From Apostichopus japonicus (Eukaryota > Echinodermata > Holothuroidea > Aspidochirotida > Stichopodidae), in the NCBI RefSeq assembly GCF_037975245.1, contig NC_092569.1, positions 9,657,001 to 9,721,000 of the forward strand: a DNA stretch of 64,000 nt, in the 5' to 3' direction. A program made the translations under genes and the position numbers. Shown here piece by piece: positions 53,901 through 62,669 of the stretch. Numbering within the stretch: the stretch's first letter is position 1; every line of letters starts with the position of its first letter. Below the pieces are notes generated by a model. That model was given only the letters and a program-made list of their open reading frames with translations, made no database searches and was not told the DNA's origin.

Positions 53901-56900
53901 TTTCCTATTTCATTGTATTTTTGTCACCTGATGCACATAGTATCATACAATAATATTGTATCATAATGATAAAATATAAAACTCCATAACAATATATTTG
54001 CATATAGTATTACATGGTACAATGATATATTATGATAACAATATATTGTTATTATTTTTTTTTTAATATTACAGTACAATAGAATTGTAAACTAGCATGT
54101 GAGTTGGCTGTTTTTGTTGCTGGTGTCATTTAGTATTAATAGTTTACAACACAAGTTTATAGAGTTTGCTGTTTTAATCATTTTGCCAGTTATTACATAT
54201 TTCTGTTATAGTCTTTAATTTTCCTTCTAGCAGTTAAAGAAGATGATGCTGAATTATTCAATGTTTGGAGAGAAGTTAAGAAGACAGCTGCTACCACAGT
54301 CTGCTTAGCAACCAACCAGTCAAACTCTCAGGTAAGTCTGTTTCCATCACCTTGGTAACCATATTGTTGATAACTTGTTTACAGATTGTTGAGTAACAGC
54401 AAACTTTCCTATGGTAGATATGTTAGCATAGTCTGTAATGGGCTTGCACGATTATGTTTGTATAGTGTAGCAACGGCGAACTCTCTGTGCTCAAGAATGA
54501 ATAATTTGGTTGTGTTGCTTTCACCATCACCATGTTTCAGGCTTTTGCTCTTTCTTGATCATTGTCCCCTCTGAATGCAGACTGCCAGGCCCAGCTTTAA
54601 CCCCGTCAGAGACCCATTGCAATCAGAAAATTGTAGATTCTCATTGAACCTAATGGGAGCAGACAGGTAATAGTTGGGAATTTGAAATTGCATACCTGTC
54701 TATGAAATGAATGTGTTTTTGTGAATGAGCAGTTTCATGACTATGTTTAACACACCACCCTACCAACACTCCCCTGCCCAACCCCCCCCCCCGGTCTCTT
54801 CCCCGTCAGAGAAGCATTCAAAATTGGGATTGCCAACAAACAACAAAATGAATGTATCAGTGCTAACCTCACTGGTTTGAAAAATGGTCTAGCCAATGAT
54901 ATTTTTGCTCTTTCATAGGAAGATTTATACATGACTAAAGCTAACAATGTTATATTAAGTTTACCAGTAAACCTCCTGTTTGGCCTAATATCATCTCTCA
55001 ATTGACGAGGAACAACCGACCTGTAATATTGCTGGTGAAAATTACAGCACATACTCAGATGATGAGTGAACTGATCAACTTCCTTGTATTTGGTTTGAGA
55101 GAAAATGACTTCTGACTTGACCCCTTACAAAATATCACGATTCTGTCTGAAAAGTCAGTCCAACATGAAAGAAAGTCCACAGTTTCGAAGGAAGAAACAT
55201 AAAACAGAAAACTAATGTTTAATAGAAACTGCAATTAGTGGTCTACTATTACTTACGCACTAATTAGTAGACCTAACTAATATAATGTAGATATTATGAC
55301 ATTTCATTCTTTGTTATTATACCTTCAATTTTTTGTCCCTGCAGGTCATAGATGAAGGTGTAAACCTACAAATTAACCTGCAGATTCACTGGGCACAGCT
55401 GAAGAAGTACATGGCAGAATTCCCAGCATCTCTTCAGCAACAGATTAAGGATAACTTGATGCAAATCTCTACCAAACAGACTCTGAACATGATCAGCACT
55501 GGAGCTCATATTCTCAAAGGAAAAGTCTATCACAATTATATGATTGACTTAAAACTAAGGTAGGATCTTTGATGTGGAGTTTTGGAAAGAGGGGGGTAGG
55601 GGGAATATTTTACCTTAACCTTAAAACTTTTGTAAAGTAATTTGTAATTTTGTAATTTGTTGGGTTAACATGGTCATTACCAATGTAGTTTTTGGGAGGT
55701 ATACTGTTAGTAGCAATATTTTCTTGGAAGTATTTGGTTGGAAGTGGGGATGAGGGGGGGGGGGGATGATGTGGTGGGAGAGGAGTTAAAGCAGACTGTT
55801 CATATTTTAATAGAGGAATTGGTTGAACAATTAGCGTATGAGTATTTATTCCAAACGTTACTGTGTGACATCTTTAATAGCTTCACAAACTCTATTAGAA
55901 ATCTGCAGTAGGTGCTTTCAGATATTCTCTACTAACATCAAGCTACAGGTTTCAATAACTTTCAAACTCTAATAACAGGAAATGAAAGAACATTGAGTAT
56001 GAGTTAGTAGGAATAGAAACCCACTAGGTAAATGTTTCAATTATCAGCTGTTTGGTTTCGTTTTTTACAGCAACAACAAGTTATTCTACCGTGGAATCAG
56101 TATCATTGTGGTGAGTTTTCCTTTGCCGATTCTGGGTCATACCCCATTCCCCCCCCCCAACCTCTGAGGTTAAGATCACCACTTTGAATTCTTTATAGAT
56201 TGAATTGTCACGTTGGTTGGAAGGGGTGAATAGCAGGGATGGGAAGGGGGAGGTGGAATGAAGAATTCAAAGGTATTACAACATTTTAGACTTTACATCT
56301 TTTCAGTTTACACCTGGGATATCGCATCCCCAAAATTTGCATTTCATGTCGTTTCTGGGCTTAACCTAATTTTGTAAGTGAAGTGTCATATGTGCCATCA
56401 ATTAGGCTAACACTAGAGGAAGGAGTGAACAAATGTAATCTAAAAGTGTCAAATCAATATTTCTCTTTTCTTTTTACATTCTTAAATAGGTTAAACAGCT
56501 AATCATGCATTGTGGGTAGGCCATAGGAGCCAATTTTCAAAGCGATCGTATTCAGTCCAACAGAAAGCGGTTAACTTTAAAATCGAATATTAGATAATTT
56601 TGAGGTTACCGAATAATATAAATTGTCTTTGATTCCTGCCTTCGTTATTCCTTTAAAATTGATGTTTTTCCTGCATTGAAAGTTGTACTGATTTATTCTG
56701 TACACTTTCAATGTCTCATATATAACTTGCCAGCAGTATGACATGATCCAGATGTCATCTCATGTCCAGGTCCTCAAGGCATTGTCATCTATGTGTTCTC
56801 CATTGGCTCTGTTTGTTATCATGTCAGTAGCCACACTAAAGGATAACAGAGTTTGGTGCCTTAGGTGCTGTGAAGCATGTGTGTCTTCCCAGATTAGACA

Positions 56901-57827
56901 GAGAAGTCTTACCGTTTGTGTCACTGTACAGTGTTTAATACAGGACTTGTATATGTATTTTCATTATCGTCAGTAGGGAGAGCACTGACTTCACCTTTTT
57001 TCTCGTACATTTTCAGAAACTTTTGGGCGTTTCAGAGGACAAGGCAAGAAATGCTATACTTCGGTCTATGTATAGGATGGACAACCTAACCACAGACCAG
57101 ACTGAAGCTCAGATATCACAGCACATATTGAACGCATCCAATATACCAAAGGTATTTTTTTTTTCAATTTTGATGAAACCACAAACTATAACTTGGTAAT
57201 CAGCTCTTAATTTGTTTGTGATCACTCAATATTGTCAGACTCTGAGATTCAATAATCAGTTTGTCTGCGTCATTAAGCCTACAGTGGAATAACGACCCCC
57301 TTACCGGTTCGAACCTCCGGACATACCATCAGCGTCCATAGCCTAGTGGTTAGGGTGTCCCCATATAAAGCGGGAGGCCCAGGTTTGAAATCCAGTGGAG
57401 GCTGGAAGTTTTTTCACTGTTCTGGATTTTCCAACTCACTACGATTTCAATTATATATATATATATATATTAATTTGCCTTTGTCCTTTACCTCCATTTC
57501 AATAACAAAGTCTGTTCAAAGTTTCTCTTTCGAGATCCGGCTTTAGGAATCACAAATAATTTTGAGTTGGTAAGAATCATGTTTAATCTCTAGAGCAAGG
57601 CAAAATATGTCACCAAAAACAGAACTAGTATTGTTCAATACTCAATGACCTGCTGTATGCAAATGAGTCACTATAACATTGTGTCTGTTTTACTTTTGAT
57701 ATGTCAGGTACTACCAGTAACAATATTGTTGCTTGGCATCAAAGGTTGCACCATAGAAAGGGCGCTACAAACTTTGACCGAGTACCCAGCCATCAGAACA
57801 GCCTTCCAGACATTGAGTAAGCACTAA
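35873..57827 (+). CDS. GCKR: Glucokinase regulatory protein-like gene, 17 coding exons
   Basis: Seventeen exons join in frame to 1797 nt, 598 residues plus stop (human GKRP has 625): 35873-35951, 37754-37815, 40245-40313, 41147-41215, 42477-42620, 43409-43462, 43731-43866, 46092-46156, 47149-47390, 49362-49459, 51342-51409, 53327-53426, 54231-54331, 55345-55559, 56071-56110, 57017-57151, 57708-57827. First SIS domain: SGCGTSGRLGF, YLIAGGD, GLSAAYVAGQ, IGFNPLNQAR, GSSRMKGGTATK. Second SIS domain: DASECPPTYG, DFEDVRGFLQGG, then STGAHILKGK and DLKLSNNKLFYRG, and a C-terminal helical lid. By family knowledge GKRP binds fructose phosphates and inhibits glucokinase. Two SIS domains plus lid separate it from bacterial MurQ (one SIS, about 300 residues), although several motifs are MurQ-like. 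The very 3' end is uncertain: a GTAAGC follows TTGA just before the stop. Confidence 0.93.
36825..36925. repeat. Short tandem repeat, 4 copies
   Basis: Four copies of about 28 bp with the core TAGGTGCCACTTGATTGT, in GCKR intron 1. Confidence 0.8.
37754..37815 (+). CDS. GCKR: GCKR exon 2
   Basis: 62 nt, phase 1 to 0, acceptor TTGTAG, donor GTAATT. Encodes IVSQISKCDLEIF, equivalent to the vertebrate segment IVRLLGQCDAEIF. Confidence 0.85.
38163..38522. mobile_element. Non-autonomous hAT-type element in GCKR intron 2
   Basis: Ends CATAGGCGTAGGAGGC and GGCTCCTTCGCCTATG are imperfect inverted repeats with GGGGGCTG / CAGCCCCC inside. The flanks GCTATAT and GCTATAC share the first six bases, an aged target duplication. 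No coding content. Confidence 0.7.
38858..39430. repeat. Tandem repeat of about 190 bp, 3 copies
   Basis: Three copies starting AACCTTAAA-ACTTTTCTAGG at about 38860, 39048 and 39236, each ending TTGGGAATTCCCAACCATT. In GCKR intron 2. Confidence 0.9.
40245..40313 (+). CDS. GCKR: GCKR exon 3
   Basis: 69 nt, phase 0-0, TTTGCAG to GTTTGT. A predicted helix (SDRILQALEDTIHKATQVFQ) leading into the first SIS domain. Confidence 0.8.
41147..41215 (+). CDS. GCKR: GCKR exon 4, sugar-phosphate loop of SIS 1
   Basis: 69 nt, phase 0-0, TTTTCCAG to GTAAGT. Encodes CLVMSGCGTSGRLGFYVS. GTSGR is the phosphate-binding loop of SIS proteins. RLG is the MurQ form, where human GKRP has RMA. Confidence 0.9.
42477..42620 (+). 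CDS. GCKR: GCKR exon 5
   Basis: 144 nt, phase 0-0. Contains CDYLIAGGDIALLRSTE and AQEDD, matching the LIAGGD...E-G-T-E-D region. The acceptor at 42477 is chosen over the AG at 42450 because only it keeps the frame. Confidence 0.88.
43409..43462 (+). CDS. GCKR: GCKR exon 6
   Basis: 54 nt, phase 0-0, ACTATAG to GTGAGT. Encodes YVLYIGITCGLS, the counterpart of VIVIGISVGLS in vertebrates. The first Ser of that motif is Thr here. Confidence 0.86.
43731..43866 (+). CDS. GCKR: GCKR exon 7
   Basis: 136 nt, phase 0 to 1. Encodes AAYVAGQIDHCLQN, FYPVLIGFNPLNQAR and VENWNQT. Its last 96 bases plus the donor and 25 bp of intron are the first copy of a 121-bp tandem duplication that continues into the intron. 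Confidence 0.9.
44180..44793. mobile_element. 614-bp TTAA-flanked miniature transposon
   Basis: Terminal inverted repeats AGCAGCATTTTGCGT and its reverse complement, flanked by TTAA at 44176-44179 and 44794-44797. The other tandem copies give the empty site (CCTCTTAATCAAG), which proves insertion with duplication of TTAA (or TAA). No transposase frame. A piggyBac-type (TTAA) or PIF/Harbinger-type (TAA) source is possible. Confidence 0.9.
44457..44495. other. Perfect 17-bp hairpin inside the TTAA element
   Basis: GTTGTACCAGGGAGTTG, loop CATAA, then the exact reverse complement. It would fold as a strong stem in either strand. Confidence 0.9.
45326..45560. repeat. Degenerate minisatellite with TAGCAATGCA and TGTTAGGCTAT words
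   Basis: About eight copies of 25-33 bp in GCKR intron 7. Confidence 0.8.
45622..45805. repeat. 26-bp minisatellite, 7 copies
   Basis: Seven almost identical units of AGTAGGTAGTAAGCTGTTAG plus TACCTA in GCKR intron 7. Confidence 0.93.
46092..46156 (+). CDS. GCKR: GCKR exon 8
   Basis: 65 nt, phase 1 to 0. Encodes VFNRMQEAQSQNKAAILNPV followed by IG, matching the vertebrate AERMQKMQEKQKAFVLNPAIG region. Confidence 0.9.
46455..47070. repeat. 43-bp minisatellite, about 15 copies, next to GCKR exon 9
   Basis: Units with GGTGGACAGCTCTTTATCAT and TTAATTTGTCCGGACTG. It ends about 80 bp before the exon 9 acceptor. Open frames through it (46519-46728, 46891-47148) reflect the repeat only. Confidence 0.92.
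47149..47390 (+). CDS. GCKR: GCKR exon 9
   Basis: 242 nt, phase 0 to 2. Starts PEPITGSSRMKGGTATK, the conserved end of SIS 1, then a helix, a Ser/Asn-rich low-complexity loop (RSSNNNSSSRG) at the insert between the SIS domains, and a second helix. Confidence 0.92.
49362..49459 (+). CDS. GCKR: GCKR exon 10, start of SIS 2
   Basis: 98 nt, phase 2 to 1. Encodes GHLYYLGKDHLGMLGL and IDASECPPTYGS. The latter matches the MurQ active-site signature almost exactly, where human GKRP reads MDGVECIHTFG. Confidence 0.92.
49641..50050. repeat. Tandem repeat of about 126 bp, 3.5 copies
   Basis: Copies begin near 49641, 49768, 49893 and 50025 with AAAAAGCTGAACCATTAGA-like starts and contain AAAATATATGGTTGGATAAG. 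In GCKR intron 10. Confidence 0.85.
51342..51409 (+). CDS. GCKR: GCKR exon 11
   Basis: 68 nt, phase 1 to 0, acceptor CTTAAAG. Encodes DFEDVRGFLQGGFSSWGN, highly conserved with DFRDVRGFL of vertebrate GKRP. Confidence 0.92.
53327..53426 (+). CDS. GCKR: GCKR exon 12
   Basis: 100 nt, phase 0 to 1. Encodes ISIEAFTKHNLLHL and NDTVILVGSSS, a helix and strand of SIS 2. Confidence 0.85.
54231..54331 (+). CDS. GCKR: GCKR exon 13 (tandem acceptor)
   Basis: 101 nt, phase 1 to 0. The acceptor is TAGCAG, so splicing at 54231 or 54234 would include or omit one Ala. Encodes AELFNVWREVKKTAATTVCL. Confidence 0.83.
55345..55559 (+). CDS. GCKR: GCKR exon 14
   Basis: 215 nt, phase 0 to 2, donor GTAGGA inside AAG-G. 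Encodes the helical part and STGAHILKGKVYHNYMIDLK. GKVYxNxMxDL is very close to the MurQ form of this segment. Confidence 0.92.
56071..56110 (+). CDS. GCKR: GCKR exon 15
   Basis: 40 nt, phase 2 to 0. Encodes SNNKLFYRGISIIV, equivalent to SNSKLFWRALAML. Confidence 0.85.
57017..57151 (+). CDS. GCKR: GCKR exon 16
   Basis: 135 nt, phase 0-0. Encodes LLGVSEDKARNAILRSMYR and TTDQTEAQISQHIL, part of the C-terminal lid. Confidence 0.83.
57270..57645 (+). mobile_element. tRNA-derived SINE-like repeat, copy 2
   Basis: 57270-57450 matches the repeat at 3294-3561 (minus): GCCTACAGTG, CGAACCTC-GGACATAC, TCCATAGCCTAGT-GGTTA, a mutated B box (GGTTTGAAATCC), GTGGAGGCTGGAAGTTTTTT and TTTCAATT followed by (AT)n at 57452-57471. 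The 5' part of the unit (CTCTAGAGCAAGGC, TGTCACCAAAAACAGAAC) recurs at about 57566-57643, as if a second unit began there. It lies in GCKR intron 16. Confidence 0.68.
57708..57827 (+). CDS. GCKR: GCKR exon 17 (terminal)
   Basis: Encodes VLPVTILLLGIKGCTIERAL and ALQTLTEYPAIRTAFQTLS, the counterpart of VIPIALLSLLFRCSITEAQ in vertebrates, then Lys-His-stop. Reading through gives TAA at 57825. A GTAAGC two codons earlier could instead be a donor to a further small exon, as vertebrate GKRP is slightly longer. Confidence 0.8.
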   Translation, partial: VLPVTILLLGIKGCTIERALQTLTEYPAIRTAFQTLSKH

Positions 57828-60744
57828 CAATTTTCTAAACCAACTGTAGTCAAGTAGTCAAGGATATGTACCATGTGCATATGGATCATATTTCTGAAAT
57901 ATAACTCGGAGGTGGTAAAAAAAAATTTATTTACCCTTAAAATTTAAAAGTACCCGAAGAAAAGTGAAAAGCACATGATGATAAGAGTTTGGAAATGTTC
58001 GTATTAGACAAGTAATTATAACCATTTTCCAAAGCTATTGAGAATGTTTTACACTAATACTGTAATGGTGCTACATACTCTTTCTGTTTACCTATTCAAT
58101 TATCCAGTAATTTGTCCAACAATCTCAGTGAAACATATTTTCTTAAATGCTATCATTTTTTTTTTGCACCCATATGTTTTACACTTTTTTCAATATATTA
58201 TTACCATGAATACAGTATTTTCCTATTTTTAAATCCTTGTTTGTTTTATGCAATTTGCATATTTGAAATTATGATCATGCATGACTGATTCCTGTACACA
58301 TTGATCGATTCGCTAATTAATTAATGACTACAGATGATCAATTTCAGAGAAAGACAGTATTAAATTGCAGCAGATATTAAACAAAGTTAAAGATTTGTAT
58401 CTAAAAAACATCTCTGGTGGTAGAAATCAAACTTTGCAAGATATGTTAAACATAACAAAGATTTTAATGATTGTGTTTTGTTGAAATTTCGAGAGGCATT
58501 ATCATATGAATGAAATATATGCATGCAGTAAATAAAACCATTTTTGTAAGGAGTCATATTACTGACAGAAAATATTTTATATGTTTTAAAAGAAAATATT
58601 TTATATGTACTAAAAGAAAATATTTTATATGTACTCAAATATTGCCAAATTATTCATACCAAAGAAATTGTACAGGTCAATTTGCCACCTTTTTGTATTA
58701 CTACTCATCATAAAGAGTTTATTGATCTGTCTGTATGTACTATGTACAATGAAAGCATTTAAATTCAAATTTAAAAAGAAAAATTAGCTATGGCATTTCT
58801 TCAGATTCAGGTGGATGTTAATGTTTTTTTTTGTTTTTTTCTTAATATTTTGTTGCTGATCAACTTCTCTGTCACTTCAAACAATTCTCATTTTGAAACA
58901 GTTCAGTTCAGTATATTAATAAATAAATATATAAAGAAAGAAATAATTAATAAAGAAATAATATATGTATTGCTTTCTCTGTAGGCAACAATTGTATACA
59001 CATTTATATGTATTCTGATTTTCCATACACAGTTTGACTTCAAGATGAAACTATTATGCAATAAATTTCACTAACTTATTATTTTCATTTTGGCAATAAA
59101 ATTAAAAAAACAATTATGATCCTGTCACTCACAGGATGGAAACATTTTGAAAGTCAGTGCAAAGGTAAAAGGTGACAGCTGGGTTGTGTATGCATGAACA
59201 TTTCAATGAAATGTCTTGAACACAAAATACATGGCATGTTGCACATATGTCAAATAAGGTACTTGATAGATTAAGGCATTCCAGAGTTAATACATGTACA
59301 CTAGACAACCATTTTCAGTGGTTGGTGTTTTGACATCTGGTGAATTGCATCAGATTAAGATAAACATAAATTAACAAGCTTGATTCAAACTTTTTTGGGG
59401 TCATTTACACTATTAAATACACATGTTTTTAATTTTAATTTGGAAATTAAAAGGTCTGCAATTTCTGCTGGTGGATGTGTCATCCTCATACTAGTTTTAT
59501 ATAGTACGGTGGTATTCCTCTTAGGTATCATGAACATGGAATTTTTATGTGCAGGGCATTAACTATAATTGAAAATGATGAACAGGCATCAACAATTGGC
59601 CTATTTATTTAGTTAATATATTATTTTCTTTTGCAATGTGAAGTTAAGTATTACCTTATATATACAGTATATGCCTTTATACATGGAAATCTTTATTGCC
59701 ATACTTTTTAATTCCAACTTTGACAAAATCAGCCCTCTCGCCACAAGGTATTATTACTAAAAGAGGGATGTCGAGTTCAACATTTATATTCTTATGCAGA
59801 AATAGAGATTCTATCTAAATGATAGCATAATAACTCACCAAGTCTAGAACATGCCAATGATTTGATATTTTCTAGACTACTATGGAATATTTGCACTATT
59901 TTAATCAAGTGAGATATCCGGGGGGGGGGGGGGGGGTATTTGTGGATTATCTGGAGATTCAACATTTCTAGATATGAATTTTAAAATGTTTTCTATACGA
60001 TAATTAATAATGATGGATATTGTCAGTTTTTAGGGGTTGTCCCCCATTGGCAATGGTACTGAAGTTACTAATTTTATAAAGATATCAAAAAAAGTTATTA
60101 ATGATAGTATTAAGTTGAAAATAGCTAATTAGCAACATTGCAGTGGATGTGATAAGGGTTTTAACAAGTTTAATTGCCTACTGTCAATGGGCACACTATT
60201 ATCAGAATGAAATTCAGTGCTAGCAATGGTCTTACTGTAGTTGGATGTCAATATTCTCAACAGCATTCCTGAAAGTTTCATTAAATAGCTTAACAGGTTA
60301 ACCTTTTATAGACATCCCACTGAAATGTTACTGTTGTGTAGATGTAACTCAAACAATAAGTTTTTGTTCGTTAAAATTAACAACTTGCTTCGTCCACTTT
60401 GAGCCAAACACATCATATCACATTAATTTAAGGTTCCACTTATATCTATTAATTTTCAAACTAGATTTATGGATATCTTCCTGCTATGTTCACATCAGTG
60501 GGGCAATTTAATTAGGAATGATTTGTTCACCCAACAACCACACTCTTTCACCATTTACCAAATCTATACTTGTGGTTTCATAAGAGAAGTTTCTACCTGA
60601 GCTATATCATATTCTGTTCTTGATAATATCATATTTTACTCATTCAAGAATTGCTTTAAGAAATTAAGTGCAAATATGAAGATAATATATGCTAAATTAA
60701 TGTTTACTTTGCTTTTCTGTTCTCTTTTGTTTGCAGAGTTAATC
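57828..60744. other. 3' flank of GCKR and intergenic
   Basis: AT-rich. Several AATAAA hexamers occur (for example near 58530, 59050 and 59095), any of which could end the GCKR transcript. A poly-G run lies at 59920. No gene recognised. Confidence 0.45.
58561..58640. repeat. Short tandem repeat AGAAAATATTTTATATGT, 3 copies
   Basis: Three copies of about 24 bp separated by TTTTAAA or ACTAAA. Confidence 0.85.
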
Positions 60745-61053
60745 ATAATAATAATAATAATATTTGCTTTTTATATAGCGCTTTACACCAGCAATAGGTC
60801 TCAAAGCGCTTTACAGGCGTTATATTACCCCTGGTCAAAGATAATCTGTCCCAGAGACAATCCCTCAAGTCGGCAGCAGTTATATTCTGCGCCCAATGAC
60901 AAGTTACCTCACAGGTACCCATTTAACTACTGGGTGGAGAGAGGCAAGTGAGATAAAGCATCTTGCCCAAGAACACAACGTAATGAACTAGGCAGGAATC
61001 AAACCAGCAATCCTTGGATCACGAGTCCGACGCCTTAGCCAATTGGCCACCAC
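60745..61053 (-). mobile_element. tRNA-derived SINE with GCGCTTTAC body, copy 1
   Basis: The plus strand starts with (ATA)n, TATAGCGCTTTACA, passes through CACAGGTACCCATTTA and CTTGCCCAAGAACACAA, and ends with the complement of a tRNA-like head (on the minus strand GTGGCCAATTGGCTAAGGC and a degenerate B box). It matches 62747-63065 throughout. Confidence 0.75.
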
Positions 61054-61473
61054 GTTCTCGTGTAATTAATGCCACCATTCTCTCATGTGTACTTAAAGCC
61101 TATGCAAACATTGAATGAGCCATTCCTCTTACCCCTCCCCTACCTCCTCTCCCATCCCCTGACCCTTCCGACCGTACGACACAATTTTTTACACGAAGCA
61201 TCTTGAAGAAAGAACATACAGACCCAACATTCATTCTTTTAAACCTGGTCTGCCTCTATCCCAACCCGTTCCACATCTGCTTTACGGTGATAGAATCACA
61301 CACTCCGTATTTATGACGTATCCATGTCCATACATACTCCTTTGTGATATAAGGTGAAGAATTCCCCAACACCTACACACTAATCCGAAAGAATCATAAG
61401 CGTCACATAACGAAACCCAACTGGGACCGCGTCCGTTGGATGGTCCTTTATTCAGTGTAGTAGTTAGTCTTCG
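61054..61473. other. Intergenic, no gene seen
   Basis: Contains a C/T-rich tract at about 61128-61170 and, on the minus strand, the AATAAA at 61452-61447 that fits the 3' end of the gene at 61474-62546. Confidence 0.45.
61447..61452 (-). other. Polyadenylation signal of the third membrane protein gene
   Basis: AATAAA on the minus strand, 21 nt after the TGA at 61476-61474. Confidence 0.5.
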
Positions 61474-61525
61474 TCATGACGTGTCAACCAGCTGTGCTTT
61501 CTTTTTGTATTTCTTCATAGCCGTC
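61474..61525 (-). CDS. Terminal tail exon of the third membrane protein gene
   Basis: A 52-nt exon after CTTCATCTCAG. Seventeen codons with the stop, rich in Lys. The matching phase and the AATAAA at 61452-61447 support it. Confidence 0.5.
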
Positions 61526-62546
61526 CTGAGATGAAGACCATAAAATAAAATGATATTAAACTTATACTTTATGTTGGATTCTAAGTTTGCCTTAGTCTGA
61601 CCAAGAGATGTCAATGTCTTAAGTGAATGGTTCCAACCAATTAGTAGGCATTCCTCTAGATAACTAGTTATTAGTTATTTAATCTAGCACAGATAAGTTG
61701 CTGTTTCACCAGTTAGTAGGTGCTCCTAGAAAACTTCTTGAATGCAATGTTTCAGTTTCAAACTTTTTGAAGTTTGGTGTCTAAATCCGTCATTCCTGGT
61801 GTTGCTATTTTTGTGGAGAAATTTGCAGCTTTGGTTTTTTTTTGGCCCCCTTTGTGTCTGCCTTATGCCCCTTTAGATTGTGGTAAATTCAAAGCAAGCC
61901 ATAATTTTTAACGATTTCACAAATCCCACCAGATTGCATTTCGTTTGTATCTATGGATATTCATAAGTAACTACACTCCGCCAGTTGGGACAATTTCCTA
62001 ATGCTAATAGCTCTCTAAACAATATCATGCTCTCAAAGCACTGGTATATTGTCAGTACAAACAGTTCCTAGCCTTGATCTGATCGAAACATGATATTCAT
62101 ACTGCTCTTACTGACAATATGAGTGCTCTGAAGCGGGACATGACACTACAGTATAGAAAAAGTTGTCCCAACTGGGCTACATTAGTGGATCGCTACAGAC
62201 GTCTGATAAGAAATATCTTAGTAGCCTGCATGGCTGGCTCTATAAAATTAACAGACCATACTGAGACAGGCTAGCAGTAAGTTCATGATAGCGATGACAG
62301 TAATCTTCAAGCAAAGATATTGAATGCAGGGAACTGCTAAAGTAGCAGTTCCCTGTTCCATGCAGCATTTCAATTTCTCTAATGAGAGCAAAACAACCAG
62401 TCAGAGATAATAGTTTACTCACTTGTAGTATAGCCGCAGAGAAAACAATGATACCCCGAATGCAATACACACGATTACACTGCCGATGAATGAAGCGACC
62501 CATACATTCGGTATCCCAAAAGAATTGTGATTTGAAAGCCAAGGAC
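61474..62546 (-). CDS. Last two exons of a single-pass membrane protein gene (5' part outside the window)
   Basis: Exon 62546-62423 (124 nt, phase 1 in, 2 out) encodes a polar lead, then VWVASFIGSVIVCIAFGVSL and FSLRLYY, a clear transmembrane helix with a basic end, between GTGCAG and GTGAGT. Exon 61525-61474 (52 nt) is in the required phase 2 after CATCTCAG and encodes K-TAMKKYKKKAQLVDTS then TGA, a short basic cytoplasmic tail. An AATAAA follows 21 nt after the stop. The transmembrane exon has the same phase pattern (1 to 2) as those of the two WSC genes, and its expected upstream exons would lie beyond 64000. Membership of the WSC group is inference; no extracellular exon is visible. Confidence 0.55.
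61981..62175. mobile_element. Fold-back (palindromic) miniature element
   Basis: Ends CCAGTTGGGACAA and TTGTCCCAACTGG are exact inverted repeats, and the arms also match inside (AAAGCACTGGTATATTGTCAG against its near complement CTGACAATATGAGTGCT). Flanks CTACACT and CTACATT may be a target duplication. It lies in the intron between the two exons above. Confidence 0.7.
62327..62355. other. Perfect 13-bp hairpin
   Basis: CAGGGAACTGCTA, loop AAG, then the exact reverse complement TAGCAGTTCCCTG. Confidence 0.9.
62423..62546 (-). CDS. Transmembrane exon of the third membrane protein gene
   Basis: Acceptor TTTCTGTGCAG, donor GTGAGT on the minus strand. About 23 hydrophobic residues flanked by NSFGIPN and LRLYY. 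Confidence 0.6.
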
Positions 62547-62669
62547 CTGCACAGAAACGATGAATGTTCTTATCAAACTTTACAAGAAATTTAAAAAACA
62601 TAATTAACTGGCAATACCGATTCATGAAATGCAGAAGAGACTACTTCTGGTTAGGATACGTCTGTTATA

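Larger units (their letters stand above)
35952..57707. other. GCKR introns
   Basis: Sixteen introns, the largest being 35952-37753, 37816-40244, 43867-46091, 47391-49361, 49460-51341 and 51410-53326. They hold minisatellites, a hAT-type element, a TTAA-flanked element and a SINE-like repeat, listed separately. Other frames in them, such as 39459-39743 and 39879-40100 (minus), show no family motif. Confidence 0.6.
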
